From Candidatus Dojkabacteria bacterium (GTDB lineage Bacteria; Patescibacteriota; Dojkabacteria; J137), in NCBI GenBank assembly GCA_003694175.1, contig RFKV01000108.1, positions 1 to 10,166 of the forward strand: 10,166 bases of DNA. Direction: 5' to 3'. The translations under genes and the position numbers were made by a program. Numbering within the stretch: the first letter of the stretch is position 1; the number at the start of each line of letters is the position of its first letter. The notes beneath the pieces are model-generated. The model saw only the letters and a list, made by a program, of their open reading frames with translations, made no database searches and was not told the origin of the DNA. Shown one piece after another: positions 1 to 6,514 of this stretch.

Positions 1-25
1 AAGAAGAGATCATAGTAAACTTAAC

Positions 26-55
26 TAAGTGGAAGAAAGTGGCAAAAAGTGGTGT
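26..55 (+). promoter_or_regulatory. MraZ operator: three tandem boxes
   Basis: Three copies of AAGTGG lie at 27-32, 37-42 and 47-52, exactly 10 bp apart, so all face the same side of the helix. The 10-bp units are TAAGTGGAAG, AAAGTGGCAA and AAAGTGGTGT. This matches the known MraZ binding arrangement of short GTGG-type direct repeats, one per helical turn, just upstream of mraZ, and is closest to the AAAGTG(T/G)-N3 form described for Mollicutes. The boxes end 30 bp before the mraZ start, so MraZ probably controls its own operon here. Whether it activates or represses cannot be read from the sequence. Confidence 0.88.
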
Positions 56-61
56 TATTTT
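53..61 (+). promoter_or_regulatory. possible extended -10 for the mraZ operon
   Basis: TGTTATTTT resembles an extended -10 element (TG-N-TATAAT, four of six core matches) and lies directly against the third MraZ box. It would start transcription about 15 bases before mraZ. No -35 hexamer is visible at the right distance, where the MraZ boxes lie instead. That would suit a promoter that depends on a bound regulator, but the match is weak. Confidence 0.3.
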
Positions 62-82
62 TAGCTTTAGCTTAAGTTAAAT

Positions 83-499
83 ATGTTCATAGGTGAATAT
101 AGCACCACTATTGGAGATAAGAATAGGATTTTAATACCAAAAAGACTTAGAGACGAGATACAGGGTAGAGTCATCATTACTAGAGGTTATGAAAGATGTT
201 TAATAGTGTTTGACAGTAAGAGATTTGAGAATTTCGTTCAAGAAATTAACAAAAGGCCGCTTTTGTCGCTAAATGTTAGGGATACTAAGCGTTTTATTTT
301 AGGTGGTGCTCAGGAAGTCGAGATTGATTCTCAAGGAAGATTTGTTTTAAGCGAGCAATTGAAGAACTTTGCTCAGATCGAAAACAGGGTAGTTTTTTTG
401 GGAGTAGGAGAATGGATTGAGATTTGGAACGAAGATTCTTGGATAAAGAAGCTAGATAGTTTAGCAAGTGAAGTTTCAGATATAGCAGATAGAATTTAA
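83..499 (+). CDS. mraZ: MraZ transcriptional regulator
   Basis: DNA-binding regulator of the division and cell-wall cluster; family members form rings of AbrB-like swapped-hairpin domains. The 138-residue length is normal for the family. Two repeats are visible. The first begins MFIGEY with the core DKNRILIP (residues 12-19). The second is around 70-120 with the core DSQGRFVL (82-89), followed by LGVGEWIEIW, which matches the family's conserved VGxxxEIW stretch. The start is the ATG that gives the canonical MF-GEY beginning; no Shine-Dalgarno sequence precedes it. Its own operator boxes lie 30 bp upstream. It is the first gene of a tightly packed run with rsmH, an ftsL-like gene and ftsI, the classical order. 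The stop is one base before the rsmH start. Confidence 0.96.
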   Translation: MFIGEYSTTIGDKNRILIPKRLRDEIQGRVIITRGYERCLIVFDSKRFENFVQEINKRPLLSLNVRDTKRFILGGAQEVEIDSQGRFVLSEQLKNFAQIENRVVFLGVGEWIEIWNEDSWIKKLDSLASEVSDIADRI

Positions 500-500
500 T

Positions 501-1409
501 ATGTCAAAACACTTTACTGTTCTTAAAAAAGAGACTATTGATTTTCTTAATCCTCATGATGATGGAATATATGTTGACGCAACTTTTGGCAGTGGAGGTC
601 ATTCTTTTGAAATTGTAAGTAGGGTTGATTCTAAGGTGATTGCTTTTGAGGTGCATGAGCCAAGCATAGTAGATTTTCAAAGTAAGGATCACACACTAAA
701 AAGTAAAATTTGCTTAATTAATAGGAATTTTTCAGAGATAAAAAATGTGTTAAGAGAATTGCAAATTAATCTGATTGATGGTTTAGTGGCAGATTTGGGT
801 TGGTCTTTAGACCAATTGGAATCAGTTCAAGGTCTTTCATATCAAAAATTAAATGACGATTTGGATATGAGGCTAAACAGTAATCTCTTGGTTTGTGCAA
901 GAGATATTCTCAATGCTGCGAGTAAGGATGAACTCTCTGAGATCTTTGCACGTTATGCAGATTTTTTTGGAAAGGATAATAGTATACTAGTTCAAACGAT
1001 TAGGAACTTTAGATCCAATAGATTGTTTTTGCATGTTAGAGATTTGGTGCAGGTATGCGACAGGGCGTTTAATCTCAAAGAAATTAAGAGTAAATCAAGG
1101 AGACATAATATTTACGCTAGGGTGTTCCAGGCTCTTAGGGTAAAGGTGAACGAAGAGTACGAAAATTTAGAGAAATTGCTTGTTGATTCACTTGAATTCC
1201 TAAAAAGTGGATCCAGAGTTTGCGTAATATCCTTTCATTCCGGAGAAGAGAAAATTGTTAAAAGTTTTTTGGATCGCTATACGCGTAAAAACCAAGTTTC
1301 GGTAATTTCAAAAAGCTCAGATGGAATTTTCCTAAGACCAAGCGTTGACGAACTAATACAAAATTTAAGATCAAGAAGTGCGAAATTATTTGTGTATGAG
1401 AAACTCTAA
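501..1409 (+). CDS. rsmH: 16S rRNA (cytosine-1402-N4)-methyltransferase RsmH
   Basis: Cytoplasmic SAM-dependent enzyme (old name MraW) that methylates N4 of C1402 in the decoding centre of 16S rRNA. At 302 residues it is close to the usual 300-315. Family motifs run in order: the SAM-binding loop DATFGSGGHS (26-35); ADLGWSLDQL (97-106) for the usual LDLGVSSxQL; LDMRLN (121-126) for LDMRMD; ARVFQALRVKVNEE (206-219); VISFHSGEE (242-250); and the C-terminal RSAKL (292-296). Several positions drift from the consensus: AFE where GID is usual at the end of the second strand, and HN in place of HP before the RVFQALR motif. These look like lineage divergence, not decay. The ATG follows the mraZ stop by one base. 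Its 3' end overlaps the next gene by 14 bases, so translation is probably coupled. Confidence 0.94.
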   Translation: MSKHFTVLKKETIDFLNPHDDGIYVDATFGSGGHSFEIVSRVDSKVIAFEVHEPSIVDFQSKDHTLKSKICLINRNFSEIKNVLRELQINLIDGLVADLGWSLDQLESVQGLSYQKLNDDLDMRLNSNLLVCARDILNAASKDELSEIFARYADFFGKDNSILVQTIRNFRSNRLFLHVRDLVQVCDRAFNLKEIKSKSRRHNIYARVFQALRVKVNEEYENLEKLLVDSLEFLKSGSRVCVISFHSGEEKIVKSFLDRYTRKNQVSVISKSSDGIFLRPSVDELIQNLRSRSAKLFVYEKL

Positions 1410-1725
1410 GGATATACGACAAACTTCTAGAATTGCTCAAAACTTTTTGGTTTATAGACTAATAGCAGTCAATATTGTTTTGTTTTCTGTTTACATTCTT
1501 ATTCAAGTTTTCATAACAAGTCAAGTTGGGACTAAGTCTAGGGAAATAGATCTTTTAAGACAAGAAAAGGCAAGGCTTAGAACAGAAAATGAATTTTTAA
1601 AGTCAGAGATTCAGAAAGAAAGCTCTCTTTCGAGTGCAATGGGTCTGGTTGAAAAATACTCCCTGGAAAAAAAGGATTCAGTGATTTTGGATGTTTCGAA
1701 TTTAGATAGAATTGCAAAAAATTAA
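1396..1725 (+). CDS. FtsL/DivIC-like bitopic division protein
   Basis: Small single-pass membrane protein with a short basic cytoplasmic tail, one hydrophobic segment at about residues 18-42 and an outside coiled coil at about 48-76 with a clear heptad pattern (LLRQEKARLRTENEFL). This architecture and its place between rsmH and ftsI identify it as FtsL-like. FtsL sequences are too diverged to prove more, and a DivIC-type relative is possible. The role expected is to link the FtsQ-type complex to the FtsW-FtsI synthase at the septum. I chose the ATG at 1396 (109 residues, overlapping rsmH by 14 bases). A GTG at 1378 would add six residues and is the alternative. No Shine-Dalgarno sequence is visible for either. 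Confidence 0.75.
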   Translation: MRNSKDIRQTSRIAQNFLVYRLIAVNIVLFSVYILIQVFITSQVGTKSREIDLLRQEKARLRTENEFLKSEIQKESSLSSAMGLVEKYSLEKKDSVILDVSNLDRIAKN

Positions 1726-1726
1726 A

Positions 1727-3508
1727 ATGAAAGGAACTAAGAGTCAAAACTCCATCAAATTCATTAACTTAGTCTTTTTTTTAGTAGCATTACTTATTAT
1801 CGGGATCTCTTTTAGGTGGCAAATTGTTGAGGGAGAGAAGTTTTCCGAAATAATGAAAAAAAGAGTATTTAGTACTGAACTTGATTCGCAAAGAGGTGCG
1901 ATTTATTTTTACGAGGGGGCTACAATGGCATACAGTGAGCCTAGATATGACCTTTATGTTTGGTTAGGGGACTTAGAATTTTTTGAGAAGCGGCAGATAC
2001 AATCAAGGGAAGAATTCATATCTAAAGTTTCAAAGGTGATAGGTATAAGCGAGGTAGAGTTGTCTGCAAAATTTACTAAAGCAGCTGAAAACAATTTAAA
2101 ATGGTTTCAGATAGGTAAAAGTTTAACAAAAGAGCAGTTTGATGCACTTAATTCTCTTAAAACCGACAAATTTAAGTCTCAACCTTTATCCGGATTTATA
2201 CTTGACGCTGTGCCGGTGAGAATATACCCGGAAAAGAGGTTGGCATCTCATGTTGTTGGATTGACAAATTATGTTGATAAAAGACACATTGGAGTTGCTG
2301 GCATAGAGGCTTCATACAATGGTGTACTAAATCCAATAAAGGGTTTTTTGAAGGCTGAAAAGGATGCTATAGGTCAAACAGTGGCCTCATCTCTTGCGTT
2401 AACCATAGAACCAAAGACTGGAGCTTCAGTATACACTACTATTAGAAAACGGTTACAAGAAATTATCGAGGTAAAGTTAAAAGAAGGAGTAGAAAAATAC
2501 CAAGCTAAATCGGGAAGCGTAGTTGTAATGGATCCGAAAAATGGGGAAATCCTGTCTCTTGCTAATTATCCAGACTATGATCCAAATTTTATAAAACAAG
2601 AAGATGTTATAGGTTTGACAAATTCTGCGATAATTAAGCCTTATGAAGCAGGTTCAATTGGTAAATTAATAACGGTTGCTGCTGGTGTAGATTTGGGCAT
2701 ATTTGGTTCTGAAGACATAGTACTTGCTGAAGGTCACAATGGTTGTGAAAGTGTTCTCCCTGATCTGCCACCATTGTGCACATGGGATAAAAAACCTCAA
2801 CCACCAATGTCAGTTAAAGACTGTTTTGCGAAGTCAGACAATGTCTGTTTTTATCATATGGCGAGGAAGATCAATAGAAAAGATTTTTACGACTATATGA
2901 CAGCTTTTGGTATTGGAAGTTCAAGTAAAATAGACATCGGCTTTGGTGATTCATTCGGTTTACTAAAAGATTCAAGCGAGTGGAATTTAGGAGATGTTGC
3001 GGCATATTCATATGGTCATGGTTATCAAGTTAATGCCCTGCAAGCTTTGAGTTACACTGCTACTATAGCCAATCATGGCGTGCGGGTGCTTCCAAGGGCT
3101 GTGTACAAAGTTGTTAGAAGTAATGGAGTTAAGGTGGAAATGAATCCCATTGTTGAAAACAGGGTGGTAAGTGTTGAAACGGCAAAAAAAGTAACTGACA
3201 TGATGCGATACAACTTTAAGTTTGCCATTGCTGGCAACGAATACCAGTATTTTCACTTAAAAAAGTATGATTTGGGTGTGAAGTCAGGTACAGCTTTAAT
3301 TGCTGAAAATGGCAGTTATACTGATGATATGAATGCGTCATTTGTAGGATTTGATGCTTCGCCAGAAAGAACATTTGCAATGATTGTATGGCTCGAAAAA
3401 CCGAAAGTCCCCAAAGGTGATTTGTTGGCATACTACAATGCAAGGCCATTATGGCTTGATATCTTTGATTCAATTAGGGAAATTCTTAGAGTCCCCAAAA
3501 AGATGTAA
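1727..3508 (+). CDS. ftsI: class B penicillin-binding protein (FtsI/PBP2-type transpeptidase)
   Basis: Membrane-anchored D,D-transpeptidase that cross-links peptidoglycan at the septum. With the ATG at 1727 it has 593 residues. A membrane segment lies at about 14-30. The PBP dimerisation domain follows, with RGAIYFYEGATMA near 56-68 and RIYPEKRLASHVVG near 165-178. The transpeptidase domain starts near 260 with SVVVMDPKNGEILSLANYP. The three catalytic motifs are intact: SIGK (310-313), SDN (370-372) and KSGT (519-522, serine for the usual threonine). The start is preferred because TAA-A-ATG copies the one-base junction of mraZ-rsmH; a TTG five codons upstream is less likely. All four cysteines of the protein (340, 351, 366, 374) lie around the SDN motif, which is unusual. 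No murE, mraY or ftsW gene follows. Confidence 0.93.
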   Translation: MKGTKSQNSIKFINLVFFLVALLIIGISFRWQIVEGEKFSEIMKKRVFSTELDSQRGAIYFYEGATMAYSEPRYDLYVWLGDLEFFEKRQIQSREEFISKVSKVIGISEVELSAKFTKAAENNLKWFQIGKSLTKEQFDALNSLKTDKFKSQPLSGFILDAVPVRIYPEKRLASHVVGLTNYVDKRHIGVAGIEASYNGVLNPIKGFLKAEKDAIGQTVASSLALTIEPKTGASVYTTIRKRLQEIIEVKLKEGVEKYQAKSGSVVVMDPKNGEILSLANYPDYDPNFIKQEDVIGLTNSAIIKPYEAGSIGKLITVAAGVDLGIFGSEDIVLAEGHNGCESVLPDLPPLCTWDKKPQPPMSVKDCFAKSDNVCFYHMARKINRKDFYDYMTAFGIGSSSKIDIGFGDSFGLLKDSSEWNLGDVAAYSYGHGYQVNALQALSYTATIANHGVRVLPRAVYKVVRSNGVKVEMNPIVENRVVSVETAKKVTDMMRYNFKFAIAGNEYQYFHLKKYDLGVKSGTALIAENGSYTDDMNASFVGFDASPERTFAMIVWLEKPKVPKGDLLAYYNARPLWLDIFDSIREILRVPKKM

Positions 3509-3518
3509 TCAAAGTTTC

Positions 3519-3548
3519 TTGACATTAAGCAGGGTTACGTGGTAATAT
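3519..3548 (+). promoter_or_regulatory. sigma-70-type promoter before the cysteine-rich gene
   Basis: A perfect -35 hexamer TTGACA (3519-3524) is followed after 18 bp by TAATAT (3543-3548), a 4/6 match to TATAAT preceded by the extended -10 dinucleotide TG at 3540-3541. Transcription would start near 3555 and give a leader of only about 10-20 bases. It lies in the 57-bp gap after ftsI, so the next gene is probably transcribed independently of the division operon. I see no terminator between ftsI and this promoter. Confidence 0.7.
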
Positions 3549-3557
3549 AGTAGTGTT

Positions 3558-3563
3558 AAGAGG
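3558..3563 (+). promoter_or_regulatory. Shine-Dalgarno-like sequence of ambiguous spacing
   Basis: AAGAGG is the clearest purine-rich ribosome-binding candidate in the window. It lies only 2 bases before the ATG at 3566 and 14 bases before the in-frame ATG at 3578, so neither spacing is ideal and it does not settle the start. It may be chance. Confidence 0.3.
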
Positions 3564-3565
3564 TT

Positions 3566-5185
3566 ATGTGTTTATTTATGTCATTAAATTTGTTACTTAG
3601 ATCTTTCTTCTCTAAACTAAGCATTAGTCATCTGTATTTGGCGTATTCTGTTTTAATAATGACTGTAAGTTTTTTGCTAGTGTGGTTTGTAGTTAGCACT
3701 GAGTCTGCTCTAGCGAATACTAATCAAAGATGTTTAAATGAGTGTGTTAATTCTTGTGTGACAGGAGCTTGTAGTAGTCCGGAGGTTGTTAAAAATGGGT
3801 GGCAGCAAGCGTGTGTTCAGGGCTGTCCTAGCAAGTGTAGCTTGATGTGTACAGATGGTGACTACAAAAATAATTGTAAGAACGGCGATTGTGGACAAAA
3901 TGAGTCCGGAGAGATAGTCACTGATGCTGAATTGAAGCAAGGAAAGACATACGAGCAAAGATCTGAAGATCAAAATGGAGACGGTAACAAAGGAAGTTCA
4001 AAAGCAAACTTAAATGGTGTAATCACAAAGACTCTTGATTCAAATCTTTATCGAATGATCGGAAACGGAAAGAGAGAATGTTTAGATGATGAATATTTTT
4101 GCGGAGGAGATGTTTTGGCAGGCAAATCGTTTTGTTTGAAAAAAAGTGCTAATCTTACTTGTAATCAAGCAAGTTATCAGGTTTTGGGATATTCAGTGAC
4201 TGTAAGTTGTTGGAAACAGTCTGGAGACAAGACAACTACAAAAGACAGCAGTGATGATTACTGTAAGTATGGTGAAGATCGGAATGGTAATGGTTACCCA
4301 GATATAATTGGGTATTCTAATTTAGGTAATTCTCCGTCAAACGCCTACATGTATAACTGTACATGGGAAGAAATGAGCGGTAATATAGCCAACAAGGGTT
4401 GTAATAGAAGAGGTGTTTATTTGGGAGTTATAAAAAGCTTGAAAGAGTGTCCTTGGCCCGAAGTTGCTTGTGGAGTTTATCAGTGTGATACCGTCAGTGG
4501 TTTTTCGGCTAGCAGATATTATACAAACGGTTGCTCATCAAGCATCCCGAACCAGGTAATTAGCAGCGTCATTAATGAACAGTCAGAGGTCAGAATTGAA
4601 GCATCTGCTCCAAGTTGTAATGACTTATGCAACAATAATTGTTCGTCAGGTTTGGCTTGTGTAAATGTGGGTGGTGAGAATAGATGTAGATTACCAGAAA
4701 ATCCAAGCTCTCCAACATGTCAGCCAATCAGTCAATCTGCAAATTTTGAAATAGAAAAGTCTGTTCTTGGAAATGCACTATACTTCTTAGGAGATGTTGT
4801 AGTTTTTAGGATAAGGTTAGCTAATACCGGTAATACGACTTTTACTAACATTGCCTTTAGAGATCAGTTTGATGGAAGCATTTTAAGGTACGTATCTGGA
4901 TCTGTAACTAAGAAAGATTCAAGTAACTCGATACTATCAAGTGTATCGGATCTTAACTCCATTGCCACTTTCCTATCAAATAGCTTTGTTATAAGCAATT
5001 TAAGTGCTACTAGTCTAGGAGTTTTAGCTCCAGGGCAGTATTTTGAATTTGATTTGAGATACGTAGTCAACGCTCCATCTGGCGGCCAACCGACTTGCAA
5101 CGTAGCATTTGCACGCCCAAGAGACTTGCCTGAAAAGTCGGATGACGCATGCTTGACAACAAGAAACAGAGATACTGACATATAA
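3566..5185 (+). CDS. secreted cysteine-rich protein with C-terminal DUF11-like domain
   Basis: Extracytoplasmic protein of unknown function, 539 residues. The N-terminus has a long basic-hydrophobic signal (hydrophobic core about 23-43) ending in an AxA signal-peptidase site at 48-50, though the same segment could stay as a membrane anchor. The predicted mature part has 30 cysteines. One group is spaced every four residues (56, 60, 64, then 83, 87, 91, 95). A second group (351, 355, 359, 365, 374) ends in GLACVN...NRCR, a short disulfide-module pattern I associate with surface proteins of uncultivated lineages. Two Asp/Asn-rich loops (135-143 and 238-246) resemble calcium-binding thrombospondin type 3 or EF-hand loops. 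Residues about 392-504 form a beta-sandwich of DUF11 type: a KSV start, an LANTGN turn, then LGVLAPGQYFEF. No C-terminal anchor or sortase signal is present. It has its own promoter. The start may instead be the ATG at 3578. Confidence 0.85.
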   Translation: MCLFMSLNLLLRSFFSKLSISHLYLAYSVLIMTVSFLLVWFVVSTESALANTNQRCLNECVNSCVTGACSSPEVVKNGWQQACVQGCPSKCSLMCTDGDYKNNCKNGDCGQNESGEIVTDAELKQGKTYEQRSEDQNGDGNKGSSKANLNGVITKTLDSNLYRMIGNGKRECLDDEYFCGGDVLAGKSFCLKKSANLTCNQASYQVLGYSVTVSCWKQSGDKTTTKDSSDDYCKYGEDRNGNGYPDIIGYSNLGNSPSNAYMYNCTWEEMSGNIANKGCNRRGVYLGVIKSLKECPWPEVACGVYQCDTVSGFSASRYYTNGCSSSIPNQVISSVINEQSEVRIEASAPSCNDLCNNNCSSGLACVNVGGENRCRLPENPSSPTCQPISQSANFEIEKSVLGNALYFLGDVVVFRIRLANTGNTTFTNIAFRDQFDGSILRYVSGSVTKKDSSNSILSSVSDLNSIATFLSNSFVISNLSATSLGVLAPGQYFEFDLRYVVNAPSGGQPTCNVAFARPRDLPEKSDDACLTTRNRDTDI

Positions 5186-5275
5186 TAGATTGAAGCTTGA
5201 GCAACTTTTTAATACCTATATCTGCCTCGCCCTATCGCTAAAATTTATACAATCAGTCAGATAGCGTTGTGACTA
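5186..5275. other. short convergent intergenic region
   Basis: This 90-bp gap lies between the converging ends of the cysteine-rich gene and the trhO-type gene. I looked for a shared terminator. Only weak inverted repeats are present (CGCTA/TAGCG with a 21-base loop; AGTCA/TGACT with a 10-base loop, the latter touching 5274), plus one TTTTT run near 5203. No convincing terminator can be called on either strand. Confidence 0.5.
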
Positions 5276-6130
5276 TTATAAATTTTTCGTGCATTTTTTA
5301 CAAAAACCTGAATACAATTTCTCGCATTCTTCGCAAGTTATCTCTTGGCTGTTGCATCTCTGATTTTTACAGTTTTTAAATCTGGCTACGCTCTTTCCAC
5401 AAAAATGGCATCTGGAAATTATATTTGGATTTACAAAGTTAACGGGAACGTGAACTCTTGCATCGAATACATACATTTCACCCTCAAAATTTTCGCCTCC
5501 CGTACGCTCTGAGTATCTATGAATTCCACCGTGAAGTTGAAAGACATCTCTTATTCCTTGTTCAATCAAAAATGCAGACAACTTCTCACACCTTATCCCT
5601 CCGGTACAATAAGTTACAACTTTTTTTCCTTTAAATATTCCTCTATTTTTTTTAAACCATTTTGGAAACTCCCTGAAATTATTAATATCCGGAGTTACAG
5701 CATACTTAAACCTACCTATTCTGGATTCATACTCATTTCTCCCATCTACAATAACATAATCGTCGAATTCTTCACTATTATATAAGTTTCTCATTTCGTA
5801 TGAATCAATGTAAGGTGCTTTTTTAGACAGGTCAACCTTTACTCCAAAAGTTACAATTTCTGGTCTAACTTTAACTTTCAGCTTCGGAAACAATTCTTCA
5901 ATTTCAGAGTGAGATGTTTTCCATTCCAATTTACCTATTTTCTCTTCAGTCTTCGACATGTATTCTTCACAACTTGACCTGTCACCTGCCACAGTTCCAT
6001 TAATTCCTTCTTCTGCTATTATTATTCTACCTTTTAGTTTTAACTTACGACAAAGATCATATTGCCAGTCTCTCAGATCGTGAGGATCTCTAACATGAAA
6101 AAACTTGTAGTATAACAGCACTGTCTGCAT
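5276..6130 (-). CDS. trhO: tRNA uridine(34) hydroxylase, TrhO/YceA family rhodanese
   Basis: The family forms 5-hydroxyuridine at wobble position 34 of certain tRNAs in an oxygen-dependent reaction. The protein is 284 residues, shorter than Escherichia coli TrhO (about 350), mostly because it lacks extra N- and C-terminal extensions. The N-terminal domain shows YYKFFHVRDP and AEEGINGTVAG (39-49), family hallmarks. The rhodanese domain follows, with VDGRNEYESRIGRF (128-141) and the active loop CTGGIRCEK (175-183), Cys175 being the likely catalytic residue. The C-terminal domain has eight cysteines (241, 244, 254, 259, 266, 269, 277, 280), including CHFCG and CEEC, suited to zinc binding. A TAG codon in frame 12 bases upstream fixes ATG 6130 as the start. 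It stands alone on the minus strand. Confidence 0.9.
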   Translation of the reverse strand: MQTVLLYYKFFHVRDPHDLRDWQYDLCRKLKLKGRIIIAEEGINGTVAGDRSSCEEYMSKTEEKIGKLEWKTSHSEIEELFPKLKVKVRPEIVTFGVKVDLSKKAPYIDSYEMRNLYNSEEFDDYVIVDGRNEYESRIGRFKYAVTPDINNFREFPKWFKKNRGIFKGKKVVTYCTGGIRCEKLSAFLIEQGIRDVFQLHGGIHRYSERTGGENFEGEMYVFDARVHVPVNFVNPNIISRCHFCGKSVARFKNCKNQRCNSQEITCEECEKLYSGFCKKCTKNL

Positions 6131-6204
6131 TTTAGATATAACCTAATTAGATTAGATAAAGCTAGACTTTCATTCTTTTAAATTTTAACAAAATTTTGCA
6201 GCGT

Positions 6205-6229
6205 TTAGCGTTAATTGTATCAATGCTAA
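6205..6229 (-). other. imperfect hairpin upstream of trhO
   Basis: TTAGC (6205-6209) pairs with GCTAA (6225-6229) and ATTG (6214-6217) with CAAT (6221-6224). The result is a nine-pair stem with a four-base bulge (6210-6213) and a three-base loop. It lies about 75 bases before the trhO start and could act in its leader or as a protein site. Chance formation in AT-rich DNA is also plausible. Confidence 0.3.
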
Positions 6230-6328
6230 CCAAACATATCTTGAAGTTTTAATTGATGATACGATTATCTACATGTACTTATAAAAAACAACGATTAGAA
6301 ACAATCACTTTTATAATTGACTTCATAA

Positions 6329-6354
6329 TGAGTTTTTGATTAACCAAAAACTCA
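6329..6354 (-). terminator. hairpin downstream of tRNA-Leu, probable terminator
   Basis: A perfect 10-bp inverted repeat (TGAGTTTTTG / CAAAAACTCA) with a six-base loop (6339-6344) starts 21 bases after the 3' end of the minus-strand tRNA. Its position suits termination of the tRNA transcript. It lacks a strong U-run after the stem, and much of the stem is A-U, so the call rests mainly on position and perfect pairing. Confidence 0.5.
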
Positions 6355-6375
6355 ATTCTGATTAGTCAAACTAAA

Positions 6376-6457
6376 TGCAGTCGACAGGACTCGAACCTGC
6401 ACCCTTTGCAGGACTAGCACCTCAAGCTAGCGCGTATACCAGTTCCGCCACGACTGC
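6376..6457 (-). tRNA. tRNA-Leu (anticodon GAG)
   Basis: An 82-base class II tRNA folded by eye on the minus strand. The seven-pair acceptor stem is perfect (GCAGTCG/CGACTGC, discriminator A at 6376). The D arm has a GCG/CGC stem with the invariant GG in its loop. The anticodon stem CTAGC/GCTAG holds the loop TTGAGGT, giving anticodon GAG at 6421-6423, which reads CUC and CUU leucine codons. The long variable arm has a CCT/AGG stem closed by a GCAA tetraloop, as expected for leucine tRNAs. The T arm GCAGG-TTCGAGT-CCTGT has one G-U pair. The 3' CCA is not encoded, and I see no intron. Confidence 0.95.
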
Positions 6458-6482
6458 AAAAACTTTGTAAAGATCCACTGCA

Positions 6483-6488
6483 ATTATA
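6483..6488 (-). promoter_or_regulatory. -10 box for tRNA-Leu
   Basis: A perfect TATAAT on the minus strand ends 25 bases before the mature tRNA 5' end and would give a leader of about 19 bases for RNase P to remove. No good -35 hexamer is found at 16-18 bp; a TTGATT lies 22 bp away, too far for a normal spacer. Confidence 0.55.
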
Positions 6489-6507
6489 CTAAAACTTTTG
6501 TTTTTTA

Positions 6508-6513
6508 TATAAT
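6508..6513 (+). promoter_or_regulatory. -10 box for the 6540 gene
   Basis: A perfect TATAAT on the plus strand lies 26 bases before the TTG start of the downstream gene, giving a leader of roughly 20 bases. No clear -35 is visible. Together with the minus-strand box at 6483-6488, it makes a compact divergent promoter region shared with tRNA-Leu. Confidence 0.5.
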
Positions 6514-6514
6514 C

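Larger units (their letters stand above)
6131..6375. other. AT-rich spacer upstream of trhO
   Basis: These 245 bases hold no credible gene. They include the likely promoter region of trhO (- strand), where I cannot pick a clear -35/-10 pair, the imperfect hairpin at 6205-6229, and the hairpin at 6329-6354 downstream of the tRNA. Short TTAG/GATTAG motifs recur (for example around 6146-6157 and 6292-6298), but not at a regular spacing. Confidence 0.6.

Noticed and set aside
504..692. 62-residue reading frame antisense to rsmH
   Set aside because: It lies wholly inside the clearly conserved rsmH frame on the other strand and has no recognisable domain.
3008..3473. Two overlapping antisense frames inside ftsI
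   Set aside because: Both are shadows of the transpeptidase coding region; their composition is biased and no domain is visible.
5226..5274. Candidate bidirectional terminator between the convergent genes
   Set aside because: The stems are only five pairs with loops of 10 and 21 bases, and no adjacent T-run supports them.
5519..5785. 88-residue plus-strand frame inside trhO
   Set aside because: It is antisense to conserved rhodanese motifs and has no start signal of its own.
6131..6375. CRISPR-like or tandem repeat array in the AT-rich spacer
   Set aside because: The recurring TTAG/GATTAG motifs are too short and irregularly spaced.
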